Shown: positions 36,135 to 48,750 of the stretch, in pieces
Layout of the letters: every line of letters starts with the position of its first letter
Position numbering within the stretch: position 1 is the stretch's first letter
Made by a program: the position numbers and the translations under genes
Assembly: GCA_025602905.1 (NCBI GenBank)
Contig: JAHLKI010000010.1
Location: forward strand, 372,001 to 436,000
Length of the DNA stretch: 64,000 nucleotides
Source: Phlyctochytrium arcticum
Taxonomy: Eukaryota; Chytridiomycota; Chytridiomycetes; Chytridiales; Chytridiaceae
Reading direction: 5' to 3'
Notes under the pieces: generated by a model
Seen by the model: only the letters and a program-made list of their open reading frames with translations
What the model was told of the DNA's origin: nothing
Database searches by the model: none

Positions 36135-37790
36135 ATGGTGCAACAATTCAACCCCCCTCGCCGGACCCTGAGCCGCGCATCCACCGGATCCTGGTCGTCT
36201 TCCACCTCGGCAAACCTGTCTGATGTGGCAGCAACATGTTCATCCTCAATATGCTCCTCCGCCACAAAGACATGGGACCGATCGCACACAGATCAGGGGA
36301 GCAGAGGCGTGAGCCGCGACGATGTACCAGGCCTTTGTTTACGATTCACGAAACGACCTAAGCACATTGTCATTGTCGGTTGGAACGCGGAAACCTGCGC
36401 TCAGACATTGATGCTACGTAACGGCACGAGCTCATTCGACCATCGCAATCGTATCAGTCTGTTTGCTTCGGCCCCTCTGCCCGCGGACCTATTAGCTTGT
36501 GTGGATGCAGGGGATCTTGAATGGATAGGCAGACGAGCGACACGCACGGATGTGACTGGAGCAACGCTGGTAGTTGTATGCATACCCAATTCGGAGTCTG
36601 AATCACGCAATGATCTGGCTGTCGAGGAAGTTCGTCAGTGGTGTGAAGGCAACGGTCCATTGATAGCCGTTTGGGGTGGCGGCAGGGAAGAGGAAGGGGA
36701 CGTGATAGTGGAGTGGAGCAGGGACATGACTTCAACATCACAAACAGATACCGGCAGAAGTAGTAGTCAAAAGATAGAATCAGCTGTAGCAACGGCATTT
36801 CCGAGCTTTCCCACTTCATCAACCACTTCTTATGGGAAAGAGGCTGACCACGTCCCTCCATCTCCACCCGCATCACCGTCACCAACACTTTCTTCGACAG
36901 CGTCATATGTATCTGAAAGTCACAGCTGCAGTACCGAAAACAGCACGGATGTGGACAATGTAGCAAACTTGTTGTCGTATCTCCCCACCGCCTTGCCTCC
37001 ACTCCCTTCCAACTCACCTCATCTGACGCTTCTCGGTATTGGCCCAGGATCTCCCTCTCACCTTACTTTGCTGGCTCTTCACCACATTCGCTCCGCCACA
37101 CTCCTCATTCTTGATACCCTTACCCACCCATCCATTCCCGGTCTCGCTCCACACACTCCTTATCGCATTACAAACAAACGCAAAGGCAATGCACCGCAAG
37201 CTCAGCATGAAATTCACACCTGGATACTCGACGAGTTACGGGCCGGTGGACGCGTCGTGCGAGTCAAGGCCGGTGATCCACTTGTTTACGGCCGCGGCGG
37301 CGAAGAGTATAATCTTTTTCATCATGCTCTCGGATACCCCGTTACAATTCTACCCGGCCTTTCATCCGCATTCTCAGCCCCTACATTGGCTAAAGTACCA
37401 TTAACTCACCGGGGCACGGCTTCTCAGATATTAGTGGCCACAGGTCGGAAAGCATCCCCTGACGATCGTCCCCAATATCCGAACTATGATCCAGAACGCA
37501 CTCTGGTCCTTCTAATGGCGGTCAGCACTTTGTCCGATACCACAAGTACGCTGATCAAGCAACAGCAATACCCACCTTCTACGCCCGTTTGTGTGATTGA
37601 GAAAGCTGGATGGGGGGGTGGTGAGCAGCGCATCTTTCGATCGACATTGAACACAGTAGTCGACATTGTCAAAAGGGAGGGAGTAACGTGTCATGCCACT
37701 ATTATAGTAGGAAGGGTTGTGGGAGTATTGGATCAGGTTGACGATATGGCTCTGCAAGAATTACATCAGCTTACCGGTCAGATCTGTTGA
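36135..37790 (+). CDS. MET1: Uroporphyrinogen-III C-methyltransferase (siroheme synthesis)
   Basis: This intronless 551-residue protein makes precorrin-2 from uroporphyrinogen III using SAM, the first step to siroheme needed by sulfite and nitrite reductases. The C-terminal half is the SUMT fold: LTLLGIGPGSPSHLTLLA (SAM-binding P-x-G-D/S-like start), VKAGDPLVYGRGGEE, LPGLSSAFSAPTLAKVPLTHRG and LVLLMAVSTL. The N-terminal part (HIVIVGWNAETCAQTL, VVVCIPN) looks like a degenerate Rossmann domain of the Met8/CysG type, followed by a Ser/Thr-rich linker. This arrangement is that of fungal Met1. Confidence 0.9.
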   Translation: MVQQFNPPRRTLSRASTGSWSSSTSANLSDVAATCSSSICSSATKTWDRSHTDQGSRGVSRDDVPGLCLRFTKRPKHIVIVGWNAETCAQTLMLRNGTSSFDHRNRISLFASAPLPADLLACVDAGDLEWIGRRATRTDVTGATLVVVCIPNSESESRNDLAVEEVRQWCEGNGPLIAVWGGGREEEGDVIVEWSRDMTSTSQTDTGRSSSQKIESAVATAFPSFPTSSTTSYGKEADHVPPSPPASPSPTLSSTASYVSESHSCSTENSTDVDNVANLLSYLPTALPPLPSNSPHLTLLGIGPGSPSHLTLLALHHIRSATLLILDTLTHPSIPGLAPHTPYRITNKRKGNAPQAQHEIHTWILDELRAGGRVVRVKAGDPLVYGRGGEEYNLFHHALGYPVTILPGLSSAFSAPTLAKVPLTHRGTASQILVATGRKASPDDRPQYPNYDPERTLVLLMAVSTLSDTTSTLIKQQQYPPSTPVCVIEKAGWGGGEQRIFRSTLNTVVDIVKREGVTCHATIIVGRVVGVLDQVDDMALQELHQLTGQIC

Positions 37791-38014
37791 ATCTAGCTAT
37801 TCTTAAATTATCTTCGTGTACATATACCGTTCAGCCGTTGATCACTCTGTTTATAATTATATATATATATATATACTGATGCTCCATCATCTGTGCTCTC
37901 TCCCCTCTTGGCCACATCATGTACATTGGTCTCCGAGCGTTATAACTCATAAGAGGGCTGATGTATTGAAAGCTACTCGGTCGTTTACAATTGGGCCCAT
38001 ATCCAACAACCGCC

Positions 38015-39653
38015 TCAGCTCGTCTTTGGCGGGTCCCGAAGATGGAAACTCTTCAATTTCGTCAGGTAATCATATCTAAGAAAGTATTGAATCAATAATC
38101 ATTACACGACGCGCAAGACTTGAATCAGGCATACCCAAACTTAGACAAAGACACTCCTCTTCCCGAATCTTTCCATCCGGTCCACGCTAGTCCTGGATCC
38201 AGGAAATCACAGCGGTTGACAAAAACAGTTCCAGCCTCCACTTTCTCGCACACTTTCAGCCCAGCACCTACATCCCGAGTCCAGATTGAGGCCGACAGGC
38301 CAAACTCAGAATCATTCATTAAACGGATGGCTTCTTCGTCCGACGACACTTTATATAGGACTGCGACAGGACCAAATGTCTCTTGTGTTGCCAGATCTGC
38401 TGAAGGAGGTACATTCACAAAGATATTGGGACTGATGTAATTCTCTGGAAGGCCGGAAGGTGGGTCACCACCGTTCGGAAGAAAACCTTTTGCGCCAAGG
38501 GCAAGGGCCGCTGAAATATGGGCAGCAATCCGTTTCCCACTTGCGAGGGAGACGACGGGCCCAACGGTCGTTGCTGCATCCGTGGGTTTACCCAATTTCC
38601 AATCCTATCGATCAATGTTAAAACTTGAAATATGTTGCCACATGAAAGACATGCGTATTTCACCTGCAAAAACTTGGTTGCTTTCGCTACAAAACCATCA
38701 TACACTTTCTCATGCACGTAAATCCTCTCCACCGCGCAGCAGCTCTGCCCGGCGTTATAACAAACACCCTCCACGATATTCTCCGCCGCATGATCCAAAT
38801 CCGCGTCTTCACGAACATAGGCTGGGTCTTTACCTCCCAATTCAAGATTTAGTGGGATAAAACGCGACGCCGTCTGAGCTGCAATGGCCCGGCCGCCAGC
38901 TACAGATCCGGTAAATGTAACGAGTGATACGAGAGGATTCTGAAGAATGTGACTAGTTGTGGCATGCGACATTGGAACTGCCTAGGAATATTTTTACATG
39001 CGGAAACGTCACAAATCGTCAATCTCTTTGATCAATGTTCATCCACTTACCTGGAATAATCCATCGGGTACTCCTCCAAGTTTAGCAGCTTTGGCCAGCC
39101 TTTCCGCAATCAAAAATGTCTGAGGAGCATGCTTCAGTAGAACTGCATTACCCGCTACCAGTGCAGGTACTACGCTATTGACGGCAATCAAGTAGGGATA
39201 GTTCCAGGCTGCAATGACCAAACACACCCCGACCGGTTCCTTCCGCATAAACTTTCGGAAACCAGGGACTGGCGGCTCCACCGGTGTGTCAGCCAGAGCA
39301 TCAGGGGCTACTGAGAGAAGGTAGTCTGCCCTTGCTTTGAATCCATTCAATTCGTGCTTGGAGTGCTGCACGGGTCGCGCAAGACTGTCAACCAGTTCGC
39401 GCGCAATGTCGTCCGCATCCTTCACAACTTCTTCCACAAGCTTGCGGATTACAGTAATACGTTCGTCCAGAGAACGGGATTTCCAGGATAAGTGGGCTTG
39501 GTGTGCACGGTCGAGCGCTGCTGAAGCGTTTGATGGGGAAAGAAGTGACACCGTTTGAACGGCTTTCGGCGACGAATAGTCGATCGGCGAAATAATGGTA
39601 TAAGAATCCGAATCTTTAGTCGGATCAGGGTGTGCGGTAGTAGTTTGGGACAT
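38015..39653 (-). CDS. NAD(P)-dependent aldehyde dehydrogenase (succinate-semialdehyde dehydrogenase-like)
   Basis: Four exons (39653-39051, 38981-38664, 38604-38135, 38075-38015) join in frame to 483 residues. Signatures are EPVGVCLVIAAWNYPYL (cofactor-binding WNYP), VTFTGSVAGGRAIA, LNLELGGKDP (catalytic Glu) and NAGQSCCAVERIYV (catalytic Cys). The end, TGWKDSGRGVSLSKFGYDYLT, is typical of class 3-like aldehyde dehydrogenases and of fungal Msc7/SSADH relatives. There is no transmembrane anchor, so it is probably soluble. The start is ATG MSQTTTAH; an upstream GTG-initiated extension is not expected. Substrate is inferred only from resemblance. Confidence 0.88.
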
Positions 39654-39954
39654 TGTGCCAGTCTTTGGGTATTCAAGATGCAGGTCCAGAAATTCGTAGA
39701 TGATCGAACTGGAGTTCTGGACCAACACTGCTCACGTCACGCGACAGAGCCGGCAACATTTCATATTTCGCAACCAGCTGAAAGACAAAAATCAACAAAA
39801 TTGAACAAATAGGGATGACTGGCGAAATAGACAAAAGAAAAACATTGTGTGAAATTTGTGTCTGCATAAGACAAAACTAAGGTATCCTTTCCCCAAACTG
39901 CGGCCTATGGCTGCGCAACCTTCCAAAAAAGATTCATACGCAAATTATAAGTCT

Positions 39955-41881
39955 CTACTTCTTCATCAGGCCTTCTAATTGAGCCTCCAGCTGACGTATC
40001 CTAGCATCGCGCGTCGACACTGTATTCTTGAGCTCGTCATTTTCTTTTCGAAGGGAATGGTACGCGTCCTGGTACTATATCAAATAATAAGTATATTGCC
40101 AAACTTCCGAAAAAGCAAACAGGTGTGACTCTTACCTCCTTCTCGGAAGAAGGTGCCTTCTCATTCTTTTCATCTGGTGGAGGGGCTGACGTGACAAACT
40201 CCTTTGCAGGTGCAGCAGTGAAGCCGGTTTCGAGAGAAATGAGCTTGGGGTTGGCAGTCTTGCCGCTGAAAAACTCGTCAAGGGTCAACGCGGGCTCGGC
40301 GCCAATACATTCTGGGTATAAGTCGGATTGGAACAAGTCGGACTGCAAAATGTAGGTAAGATTAGCGATCACATCAGAAAGGACTTTACTCTACGCACCT
40401 TGCGGGGAACCTTGAAGGAAATCGGCTCGACACATGCAGGATGAACCTTGAAGGCGCGAGCAATTTCTGTTTCCGCCACATTGACGGCACGCTTGGGCAA
40501 GAATCCAATACCACGCTGTGGTTCGGCAGATTTGTATTCGGACAAGAAGTGCAGACCTTTCTCGTCATCGACCCATTCGTAGTATCGGATGTTTCCATCA
40601 CCCTGGACAGCATTGTTAAAGTATATGAGAGCAACGGACTGACAAGCCGACATTACCTTTCCGGCAAGGTAAAGCATGCAGGTATCGGCATCAAAGAATG
40701 GGATCAACATGCTAAATTGGAAAGACATTAGGCGCAGATCCCTCGTTCCTCTGAAAATATTCGCACGACATACCCAGAGGCAGTGTCGATAGTCTCCTGC
40801 TTCAATGGCTCGGCCAGATTTTTGGTATCATAAATGAAAACTTGTCGGTCGCTCGTGCGACTGAATCCGGTAGTGACCAACCGATTTGCATTGCCCATCC
40901 ATGTGACACGCGCACCCTTAATGCCCTGGTGTCCATTGGTTTCCTGCACGACCTGGTTGGATCGAACATCAAATACACGCAATTTCTTGTCCTTGCAAGT
41001 TGTGGTCAAAAGGGTTCCGTCATAATTCCAGCAAAGAGACTGGATGATTTCAGTGTGGCCCGTCAATTCCTGTCGTTCTTGGCCCTTGGCGATATCCCAA
41101 AGCTTGATGGTAAAATCCGCACTGGAACTAGCCAAGAGGTTGTCGGCCACGGGGTGGAACAACACATGACCAACCTAATTATAGGTGCAGACCTTGCATT
41201 AGTCGTCCACTTTCTCAAAATCTGGATTGCAAGTCGCACCTTACGTCCGTGCCCGTTAAGCGTCAAAGCAGGAGTAGACACACTTTCCGTTGGTCCCCCT
41301 TCAGGAATCTTCCAGATCATGACGCGAGTATCCTCAGAAGCGGATGCCACAACATGATCGTTGAATGGGTTGAAGTTTGTGTCCAGGACCGCAGCTGTAT
41401 GACCGTTGAAAACAGGCAACGTCTCGGGAAGCTTTCCAGTTGTGCCATGAGGAATTACAGCAAATGCACCGCCTAATATGATCCCATGTAAGTCCAATTT
41501 GCTTCCAATAGAAGGGATCTCAATACGCACCACCACCGGCTTCAAGGTTAATGGAAACAAAAAGCGGGTTGGCTTGCACAAGGTTCGTGTCCCAAGCATT
41601 TCGGGAAACCTAAAGCCCGCAAAAGACATTAATGCTTCGGTTTCCCAGAAAACATCTTCTAATCATGTTCTACCTTGACGTTGTCAAAACATTGATCACG
41701 CTTGGAGGCCGTCCCAAAGACGTGGCGGTCTGCGTAGAGTGGCAATCAAATAGTATGTCGACAAAGAAATTTTGATTGAGATGAGGCAAAATATACAGGT
41801 TAGAATCCGTCCATTCCGGCGAAAAAGTCAGTTCGATCCGCTCGCCAACTTACATTTCGAAGCTCGAACAAATCGAGACAT
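39955..41881 (-). CDS. CRN1: Coronin, actin-binding WD40 protein
   Basis: Nine exons can be traced from ATG 41881 (MSRFVRASK/YRHVFG) to the stop at 39955. The MSRFVRxSKYRHVFG start is diagnostic for coronins. WD repeats follow: FNGHTAAVLDTNFNP, VASASEDTRVMIWKIPE, LASSSADFTIKLWDIA and LTGHTEIIQSLCWN. The conserved YLAGKGDGNIRYYEW and FKVPRK segments come next, then a unique linker, and a C-terminal trimer-type coiled coil (RIRQLEAQLEGLMKK). It cross-links and remodels cortical actin with Arp2/3. All introns are GT-AG and 50-190 bp. Confidence 0.93.
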
Positions 41882-42514
41882 GATGGTTCGTCGCGACTTT
41901 TCTGTTAAGTGCTCTCGTCCTCTAGTGTGGTTATCTCGAGCCTAGGAAGCTAGCTAGGCGGATCGCGTGAGATTTGAGATGAGGGGAGCGCAAGTAGGAA
42001 AGGAAGAACGCGTCGCCGCCAGTGGCGTCCTCCCATCCCAGCGGCTGCGTAAAATGTAATCTTGGCAGCAATCTCAAGAGATGTCGAGCAAATCAAGGAC
42101 AGATTCTGAGCGATGTTTCCTTGCAGCCTTCCCAATCCGTGAGCGAGCAATCCTCTCCTCCCAGTCCTGCGCGTGTCGTCGTCGCGTCTTCTTCATCGCC
42201 ATCTCTTCCGCCAATCAACTCGTCCAACTTACATGTTTCGCGACCGTTGTTCAATAAGCGTTGATTCGTTTGAGCTTCAGAATGCGAACAACACATGAAA
42301 GAGTGCAGCAAGCTAGAATTCGCTCTTGCAGGTGTAAACGCCACCTTGCCCTTGTTTGTACGGGTACCCTTGCGGGGGCGGGGTGTCTATGCAGAGTACG
42401 TCAGCGCATCTAGTGTTATTCTTTCGCTTGAGATTATGGACTAGTAGGTAAGTATCGCAGAGTATTATATTTGACGGCTGATAAAGTGGGAATGAATGAG
42501 TGAAAGCGGGATGT

Positions 42515-43666
42515 CTATCGGTCCTTTCGAGCATCCGATCCACCTTGCTTCTTCTCTAATTCTACCATGCGATCCGTCAATCGCATATATTCTAAAACTT
42601 GATCAATCACCCAAGAACCACGACAGAAAGCTGAAGAAAACTAACCGTCATGCGTCTGCTTGGCCTGACGCTTGACAACTTCCAGATCTTTCACTTGCTT
42701 CTGTGCCTCAGCGAGCTGTGCTTTCATAGAGTCCATTTCTGAGTCCTTGCTCTGCTCCCCCGTTCTGCGCTCAGCCATTGTTATAATCGTGACAAACGAG
42801 TATGCTTACATGTTCTTTGTCCAATAAACGCTGGTTGAAGCAAATGAGTCTCATGTTTCAAAGCAATGCAAACAGACGACAGACAGACACATACCATGTA
42901 TTCTTTGCTCTGCTTGGCAGCTTGTTGCTTCAGAACCTACGTGGTGACCGTCAATATTGCATGCTTCCTTCGGAATACAAATGGAAGGCCTGACCTCGGC
43001 TTTACTCTCATTGGACATCAGCTCGGTGACCATTGCAATGAAGCGGTTCAAGACCAGCGAGAGGAACAAAACTGCGCCCGTCAAGTACCTAAAGATGCAT
43101 CAGCCCCATGTCTGGTTCATGATCTTTGACATCGCCTCAACTGACATGTTGCGCTGCTCGTAAAACTTGCCCGCGCGCGAGTAGGGATCATGAATAGAAT
43201 GATGATGGTGTCCCTCTTCATCCGCCTTTTTTCGCGCTTTCATGACAGAATCTGATGCCCTTGTTAGCAATTCGATCTACAAAGCGTAGGACCCAAACTT
43301 GACGGACCAACAAACATGATGACAACGGGAACCAGGAAGATCATGAGCCAGTACCGCGCTTTAGCGACAGCTGGCGATTTGGACAGCCAAAGCTGAACGC
43401 ATCCCCCTTGTGTTAGCTTTACTACAAACTATTCTCCCACAGCCACCAACTTACAAGCATGGGCCGTCGGACAGCTAGTGGGACGGGAACTGCATGTATC
43501 CATGGTTAGCTTTTGTCCATACTCCAATTACATCCTTGATGGTTACCGATCAGAATGGTAAATAGAACCATCTTCAAAGCAAATTTAGGCAAGTGGTTCG
43601 TATTGGAAGGCATCGGAAACCTACCTCCAATAGCAGGAAAAAGTAGACAATATCATAGAACAGCAT
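42515..43666 (-). CDS. BAP31/Yet-family ER transmembrane protein
   Basis: Exons read in order: MLFYDIVYFFLLLE; MVLFTILI; VPVPLAVRRPM; LWLSKSPAVAKARYWLMIF followed by FVDSV; then KFYEQRNMYLTGAVLFLSLV and LNRFIAMVTEL; and a coiled-coil tail (DSMKAQLAEAQKQVKDLE, RMVELEKKQ). Three hydrophobic segments followed by a cytosolic coiled coil, plus the FYxQRNxYLTGxxLFLSLxLNR signature, define BAP31 proteins, which handle export and quality control of membrane cargo in the ER. At least eight exons; small exon limits near 42780-42920 are approximate. It ends in a polar KDR rather than a KKXX signal. Confidence 0.85.
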
Positions 43667-44072
43667 GACTGCGCGATGTGTGTGGAGTAAAGTTTTCCTG
43701 TAAGATGTTCTGGTTGTCTAGAAAAGAAATGCACGGCAACTCTCCGATTTCGCTCCGGAGATCGCCGTGGCAGGATTCTGATGGTGGTGACGTTTGTCAG
43801 TGGCGCAGTCGTTGGTTTCTCAATGACACTTCCCAGCCTGGCCAGACTTGAGAACAGACCCATTAGCTTAACTGAAACATTAAAGGCCTTCCCATAGATT
43901 TTATTGCTACTAAGAGCATTTCCTGCCCAGCAAAAGACATAGATTCACAGCCCGTATACTTGATCTACATACTCACGACGACTTGAGCTACTCGGTGTCT
44001 GAAATTTCATATTGTGCTTGACGTCTAAACTCTGAGAAGACATATACAGAAACGCCAACAAAAGGACGAACG

Positions 44073-45373
44073 ATGTCTTCCTTATCCCCCATTCACGAGT
44101 TCCCAACTGGAAAAAAGCTTATATTGTACCACGCAAATTGGGCCACTTATGCCCGCAACTTTCAGATCAAGGACCTCCCCATCCAGTTCATCACCGACAT
44201 CAACTACGCATTCCTTGACTTGCAACCTTGCCCGTGTCCTCGTCATCAGAATCGGCCAGACTGGCTGGTCCCAACGCTCACGGATAAGTGGGCCGACACG
44301 GATAAGCGCTTCACGCAGCCTGGCGAAGGTGTGCCCCCACCAGATGCTTGGACTGACGGCACCGGGCCCGAGGACACGTTTTACGGCAACTTTGGGCAGT
44401 TGATGAAACTGAAAGGAATGGGCATCAAGTTCAACGTTGGGATGAGTATCGGGGGATGGACACTCAGCAAGCGGTTCTCCGACGCTGTAAAGCGCCCAAG
44501 CGAACGTGAGGCCTTTGTCGATGGCATCCTTGAGATCATGGACAAGTACCCTGGCCTATTCAACCGGGTTGATATAGATTGGGAGTACATCAGTCCACCA
44601 CACCAGAACTACGGCGCACCGGGCAATGCAGTTCGAGCGGAAGACCCAGCTAATTTCGGCATGTTTTTGGCCATGTTGAGGCAGAAGTTGGATGCCACAG
44701 GAAAGAGAGCGTGTGAAATATCGGCTTGTGTCACTGGGGATCCGGCCAAGATGGACGTCTTACCAGTCCGCGAAATGGGAATGTACCTGGACACCATCAA
44801 TGTTATGACTTATGGTATGGATGCACAACATCGAGAACTTTTGCTCTTACGATCTAACTTGCTATTATAGACTTTGCCTCGTCCGCATGGGGACCCTGCC
44901 CTGCCGGTCACCAGACCAATCTCTATGCAACCCCTTATGCCGCCCTCTCAGTTCACGGTGCCATCTCCCATTTGCTCTCCCTCGGACTTCCCGCCCATAA
45001 GCTCGTGATTGGTGCTGCTGCTTATTCGCGTGGCTTTGCCAACACTGCCGGGCTCGGTCACCCTTCCCAAGGGACTGTAGAGGACCAATCATGGGAAGCT
45101 GGCGTGTGCGACTTAAAGACGTTGCCACGTCCGGGTGCCCAAGAATATTGGGACGAACAAGCCCGTGCCTCCTACAGTTATGATCCCACTCGAAGAACCT
45201 TGAACTCGTATGACACACCAAGAAGTGTAGCCGAAAAATGTCGATACGTATGGGAGCGGGATTTGAGAGGTGTCATCGTATGGGAGAGCTCAGGAGATTA
45301 CGGCGTGCAGGATGAGAGGCGGAGCATAGTTAGGGGGTTGTGGGCAGGATTGGCCAGGGATCCAAGAACGTGA
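44073..45373 (+). CDS. Glycoside hydrolase family 18 chitinase
   Basis: Two exons (44073-44814 and 44871-45373) with an intron GTATGG...ATTATAG join as MTYDFASSAW. Motifs are GMSIGGWTLSKRF (SxGG) and FNRVDIDWEYISP (DxxDxDWE catalytic motif, Glu as acid); MTYDF follows at the splice junction, and GVIVWESSGDYG comes near the end. No N-terminal signal peptide is seen, so it may act inside the cell or leave by a non-classical route. It hydrolyses chitin beta-1,4 links in wall remodelling. The length of about 414 residues is normal for a bare GH18 domain; no chitin-binding module. Confidence 0.9.
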
Positions 45374-45444
45374 TTTTCGTGCACCTCAGACTTTCTACAC
45401 TGTTTCCCATGTACATCTGCCTCTGTACTTATCGTTGTATACAT

Positions 45445-45914
45445 TTACTCTGGTTCTGTTGCTTGAAGGTTCTCATTTTCTGCACGTACAACCTTCATTG
45501 TCGTATCAGGAGTAAGATCCTGGATATGACCAGCCGGGGAAGATCCCTCCAGAGCTCTTCGTATTCCTTCCTTTTTCTCTGCCAGTCTCTTCTGCTCAAT
45601 TTCTAGCTCAATTTCCAACTCTTGCTCCGTCTTGTCTACTCCATCCAACTCCAGGATATCTTGCCACCCATCCTCTAATCGGTACTTTAAAGAACGAATC
45701 TATGATGGTTGTTAGACTAGAAAATTGCCAAACATCTTACAAAGCTACACACAAGACGGTGGACTTGCTCTGCGTGTGTCTGGGAGGTGGTTGTAGGTGG
45801 AGGTGCCGGCTGGCGCATAAGCGAAAGTATGTCAGTCACGGAGTTGAGGAAGGAATAGTTTTCCGCGGAAAAAGATGGAGGTGGTGGTGATTCTGGTGCG
45901 GGATAGGTCGACAT
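45445..45914 (-). CDS. Mediator subunit 9-like protein
   Basis: Two exons (45914-45741, 45699-45445) give about 142 residues. The pattern ENYSFLNSVTDILSLM, a Pro/Thr linker, EQVHRLVCSFIRSLKYRL, LELDGVDKTEQELEIEL and a long charged helix resembles Med9: a hydrophobic helix, then LxxLxxK...I..L.GI..s.EeQ. Med9 sits in the Mediator middle module, bridging activators and RNA polymerase II. The resemblance is by helix layout rather than strong identity, so another small coiled-coil protein is possible. Confidence 0.5.
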
Positions 45915-46048
45915 AGTTGCGTTTTTTCTAATCCGCATGCAAGTCTTCAAAACTGTTTTTTTGGAGTTTCACCGGCAGCACCTCGACCCGAAAAACAAGT
46001 CGCGTTTGGCGATCTGGAAATACAAACAAACGGGACAAAAGCGTCCTT

Positions 46049-47745
46049 ATGGCGGACCTTGACGATCTACTTTCCGTCCTCTCGGTCAACGCTTGGTGGG
46101 TTGGAGGGTTTCATCTCTTTGATTTCTTTACCACAGACTTGTGGTCCTGCATAGACCCAGAATGGCGAGAATTCGTCGACTCGGCAGGTCCTTCACTCTT
46201 AGACGACCTGCTTGATATTGCTATTGATGGAGTGCCCAAAGTAAGAGCAAAATTGTTTTCATTGCAACAAGTCCAATTTGTTCATTTCTTTGTTTCCAGC
46301 CCACATTCCCGGATAGTCTTCAGCAACATCTCAACACAGTTCAGAAATTAGTCCTTGATCGAACTGTTCGCCCTGTTCCCAACTTGGGTATTGATCCGAC
46401 GCAGGATGCCTCTTGGGATGTAAGCAGTTCTATACATCGATCCAAAGCATCGTCATTCTCATTCTTGACTTGAATAGGCATACGCATGCACCAAAGCGGC
46501 CATGTCAATGAAAAAATTACATGAAGTGGACCGTCTTTCGAGGGTGATCAAACGGTTAGCCGCAGAGCAGAAGGTCCAGGTAAGTGAATGTAAGGTAATT
46601 GAAGTTATATATGGCAGCTTAACTTATTCTTTTTCCATAGTCGATCGTTGATGTTGGAGCAGGACATGTACGATTTCCTCAAGAACCGGTAGAATCAGAG
46701 AAATGACCCAGCTTTTCATTTATAGGGGTACCTTACACATGCTGTTGCAGAGCAGTCTCCGAGCATCCAACTTTACTCAATAGATTGTGACGATGGCCGG
46801 ACTTGTGGCTCCAAGCGTCGTGGCACACAAATTCTAAACTCTGTTCATCACCGAAAATCCCCCGGTCCCTCAGCAGTCGGCAATATAACCCCCAGCCGTG
46901 AGAGTTCAAAACCAGTTCTCTATGTCACCGCCCTCCTCGACCCCGCTACTCTCCCCGAGCATATCCACAGTAAGCAAAACATGCTGATTGGTCTGCATAG
47001 TTGTGGTGATTTGGGAGGAAAGACGATGCTCAAAACGTTTCTGGAGTGTAAAAGTGTGACGGCTTTGGTTATTGTAGCATGCTGCTATCAACGTATGGAA
47101 ACATTGGATGACAAGGAACAAACTGCACGAAACTTTCCGCTCAGTTTGGAGGTGAAGAGTGCAATGCAGAAGCAAGCGTCACCGCTCAAGCTTAAGCATC
47201 GATCCCTCGCGACCGCATGTCTGACTTTTGCATCTTTTGCGGATCGCATTGCCATCCTTTCATCCATCAGGGGGCACTATCATCGTTCATTATTTGAGCT
47301 TCTCTGTCAGAAATGGGAACCTCTCATTATTCACCGCCAGCAACCGCTACTGCCAATCGGAAAACTTCCCCGTGAATCGGAGAGAGACTTTCAGTCATAT
47401 TCCTTGGCAGTCTGCCATAAGCTTGGACTATTGACCAGTCCTGAAGCTCGGTCGAGTTTGTTGTCCGCTGTGGCCGCCGTCGAAGCAAACCGTGACCTTT
47501 TTCTCAACCGAATCGCGTTTGTTTGTGTCGTCAAATCTCTTATTGCTCCTTGCGTAGAGCGCTTGATTTTGCACGACAGAACGTCTTACTTGAAGGAAGG
47601 TTTAGGGATTCCCCTTCAGGAAGACTTCGTGGAAGGAAAAGGGGGCGTGTGGCTAAAGCCTTTATTTGACTTTGACATCTCACCGCGAAACATGGTCATC
47701 ATTGCGCGAAAAGATGGAGGACGTGCTTTGCATTCGCTTATATAA
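46049..47745 (+). CDS. METTL25/RRNAD1-like methyltransferase
   Basis: Five exons (46049-46240, 46300-46419, 46478-46579, 46641-46667, 46726-47745) splice in frame. The signatures are AMSMKKLHEVDRLSRVI, the SAM-binding SIVDVGAGHGYLTHAVA across an intron, then LIGLHSCGDLGGKTML and VIVACCYQRM. The tail ends DISPRNMVIIARK. This order is that of the METTL25/RRNAD1 family, class I methyltransferases with poorly known substrates. No targeting signal is evident. Very short exon 4 (27 bp) codes for part of motif I. Confidence 0.85.
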
Positions 47746-47821
47746 CATTCGATGTACAGAAGGCTAGCGGAAAGTACACATCAAAAACACCGCAAAAGTC
47801 ACCACGAGGAGATTGTAAATC

Positions 47822-48750
47822 TCAAAGGAAAATCGACCGATATGTGGGACACAGTTTCGTGATGACTTTCAGAGCGGGTTCGCCGCCAGCGACTTCGCAT
47901 GCCCGGAGAGCATCATAGACCAGCTCACGCAAATCGCCGGCCAACACCCGGGATGCGACAGGGGGAATCAAGGTGGGAAGGAAAGGGACAATATCAGGGC
48001 CGACCAGCGTTGCGATGCGTGTCAAAGTATCAAGAGCCGTAATAAAGGCCACCTGGGAGCAAGGAAATCAGTAAATGCAGGACCTCGTGTCGACTGAGAA
48101 AAACAGGATTCTCACCCTCGTTTTAATGCTCAAAGCGGCTCGCAACGGCGGAACACATCCACTGAGAACGCCGCGGACTTTTTCCTCTGCCCCTGGCGCC
48201 TCTAACGCCTCCTTTAACCCTTCACGGACCAAAAAGACATATGGGTGTTGGGTTTCCCGGAGGCCATCGCATAGAGCTGTCAGAAGAGGGTGGTAATCAA
48301 GGGTGGCAGGAGGGCGTGTCCATCCGATCTGAAAAGACGAATGAATAACCCCATATAGATGCACTTAGATAGATGTATAGATCTACCTTATGTTTGACGG
48401 ACCCATGATCTAGCTTGCTAAAAATACAATGTCCCTTTTAGTTGTCTCGTACGTTCTTCGATCAATGAGATGGACTTACCATGGTATTTCGCCTTTGGCA
48501 TACAGTGCGCTGAATGATCTGAGTCGTAATAGACAGTCAATATTCAAAGGAGGTTTAGGAGAAATATATGAATTGTAACCAACGTCAAATGCTTCTTATT
48601 TCCCATAGGGCTGACCACGGGCGGATTTAGACGGAAAGAGGGTTTGCGAGATGAGTTCAAGGATGTCTTGGACGACGATACAGATTTGACGCCATTGCTC
48701 AAAGAATGACTACTACTATTGAAGCTAGATTGGCCAGAATTTGTGGATTT
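47822..48750 (-). CDS. PACRG-like protein of ciliary doublet microtubules (5' end uncertain)
   Basis: Exons at 48584-about 48750, 48518-48480, 48417-48387, 48328-48116 and 48052-47822 join in phase. The product reads FRLNPP, SFSALYAKGEIPCKLDHG, KHKIGWTRPPATLDYHPLL, then DGLRETQHPYVFLVREGLKE, and ends LCPTYRSIFL. This follows the PACRG family closely (FRxNPP, FYxRGDxPxxxxH, LDYHHYLPxxxDGLxE, VPTYES). PACRG links A- and B-tubules of axonemes. The first exon lacks a clear ATG in frame, so a further upstream exon is likely. Its presence suggests flagellated zoospores. Confidence 0.82.

Noticed and set aside
36454..37017. Minus-strand 187-aa ORF
   Set aside because: Antisense shadow of the Met1 coding region.
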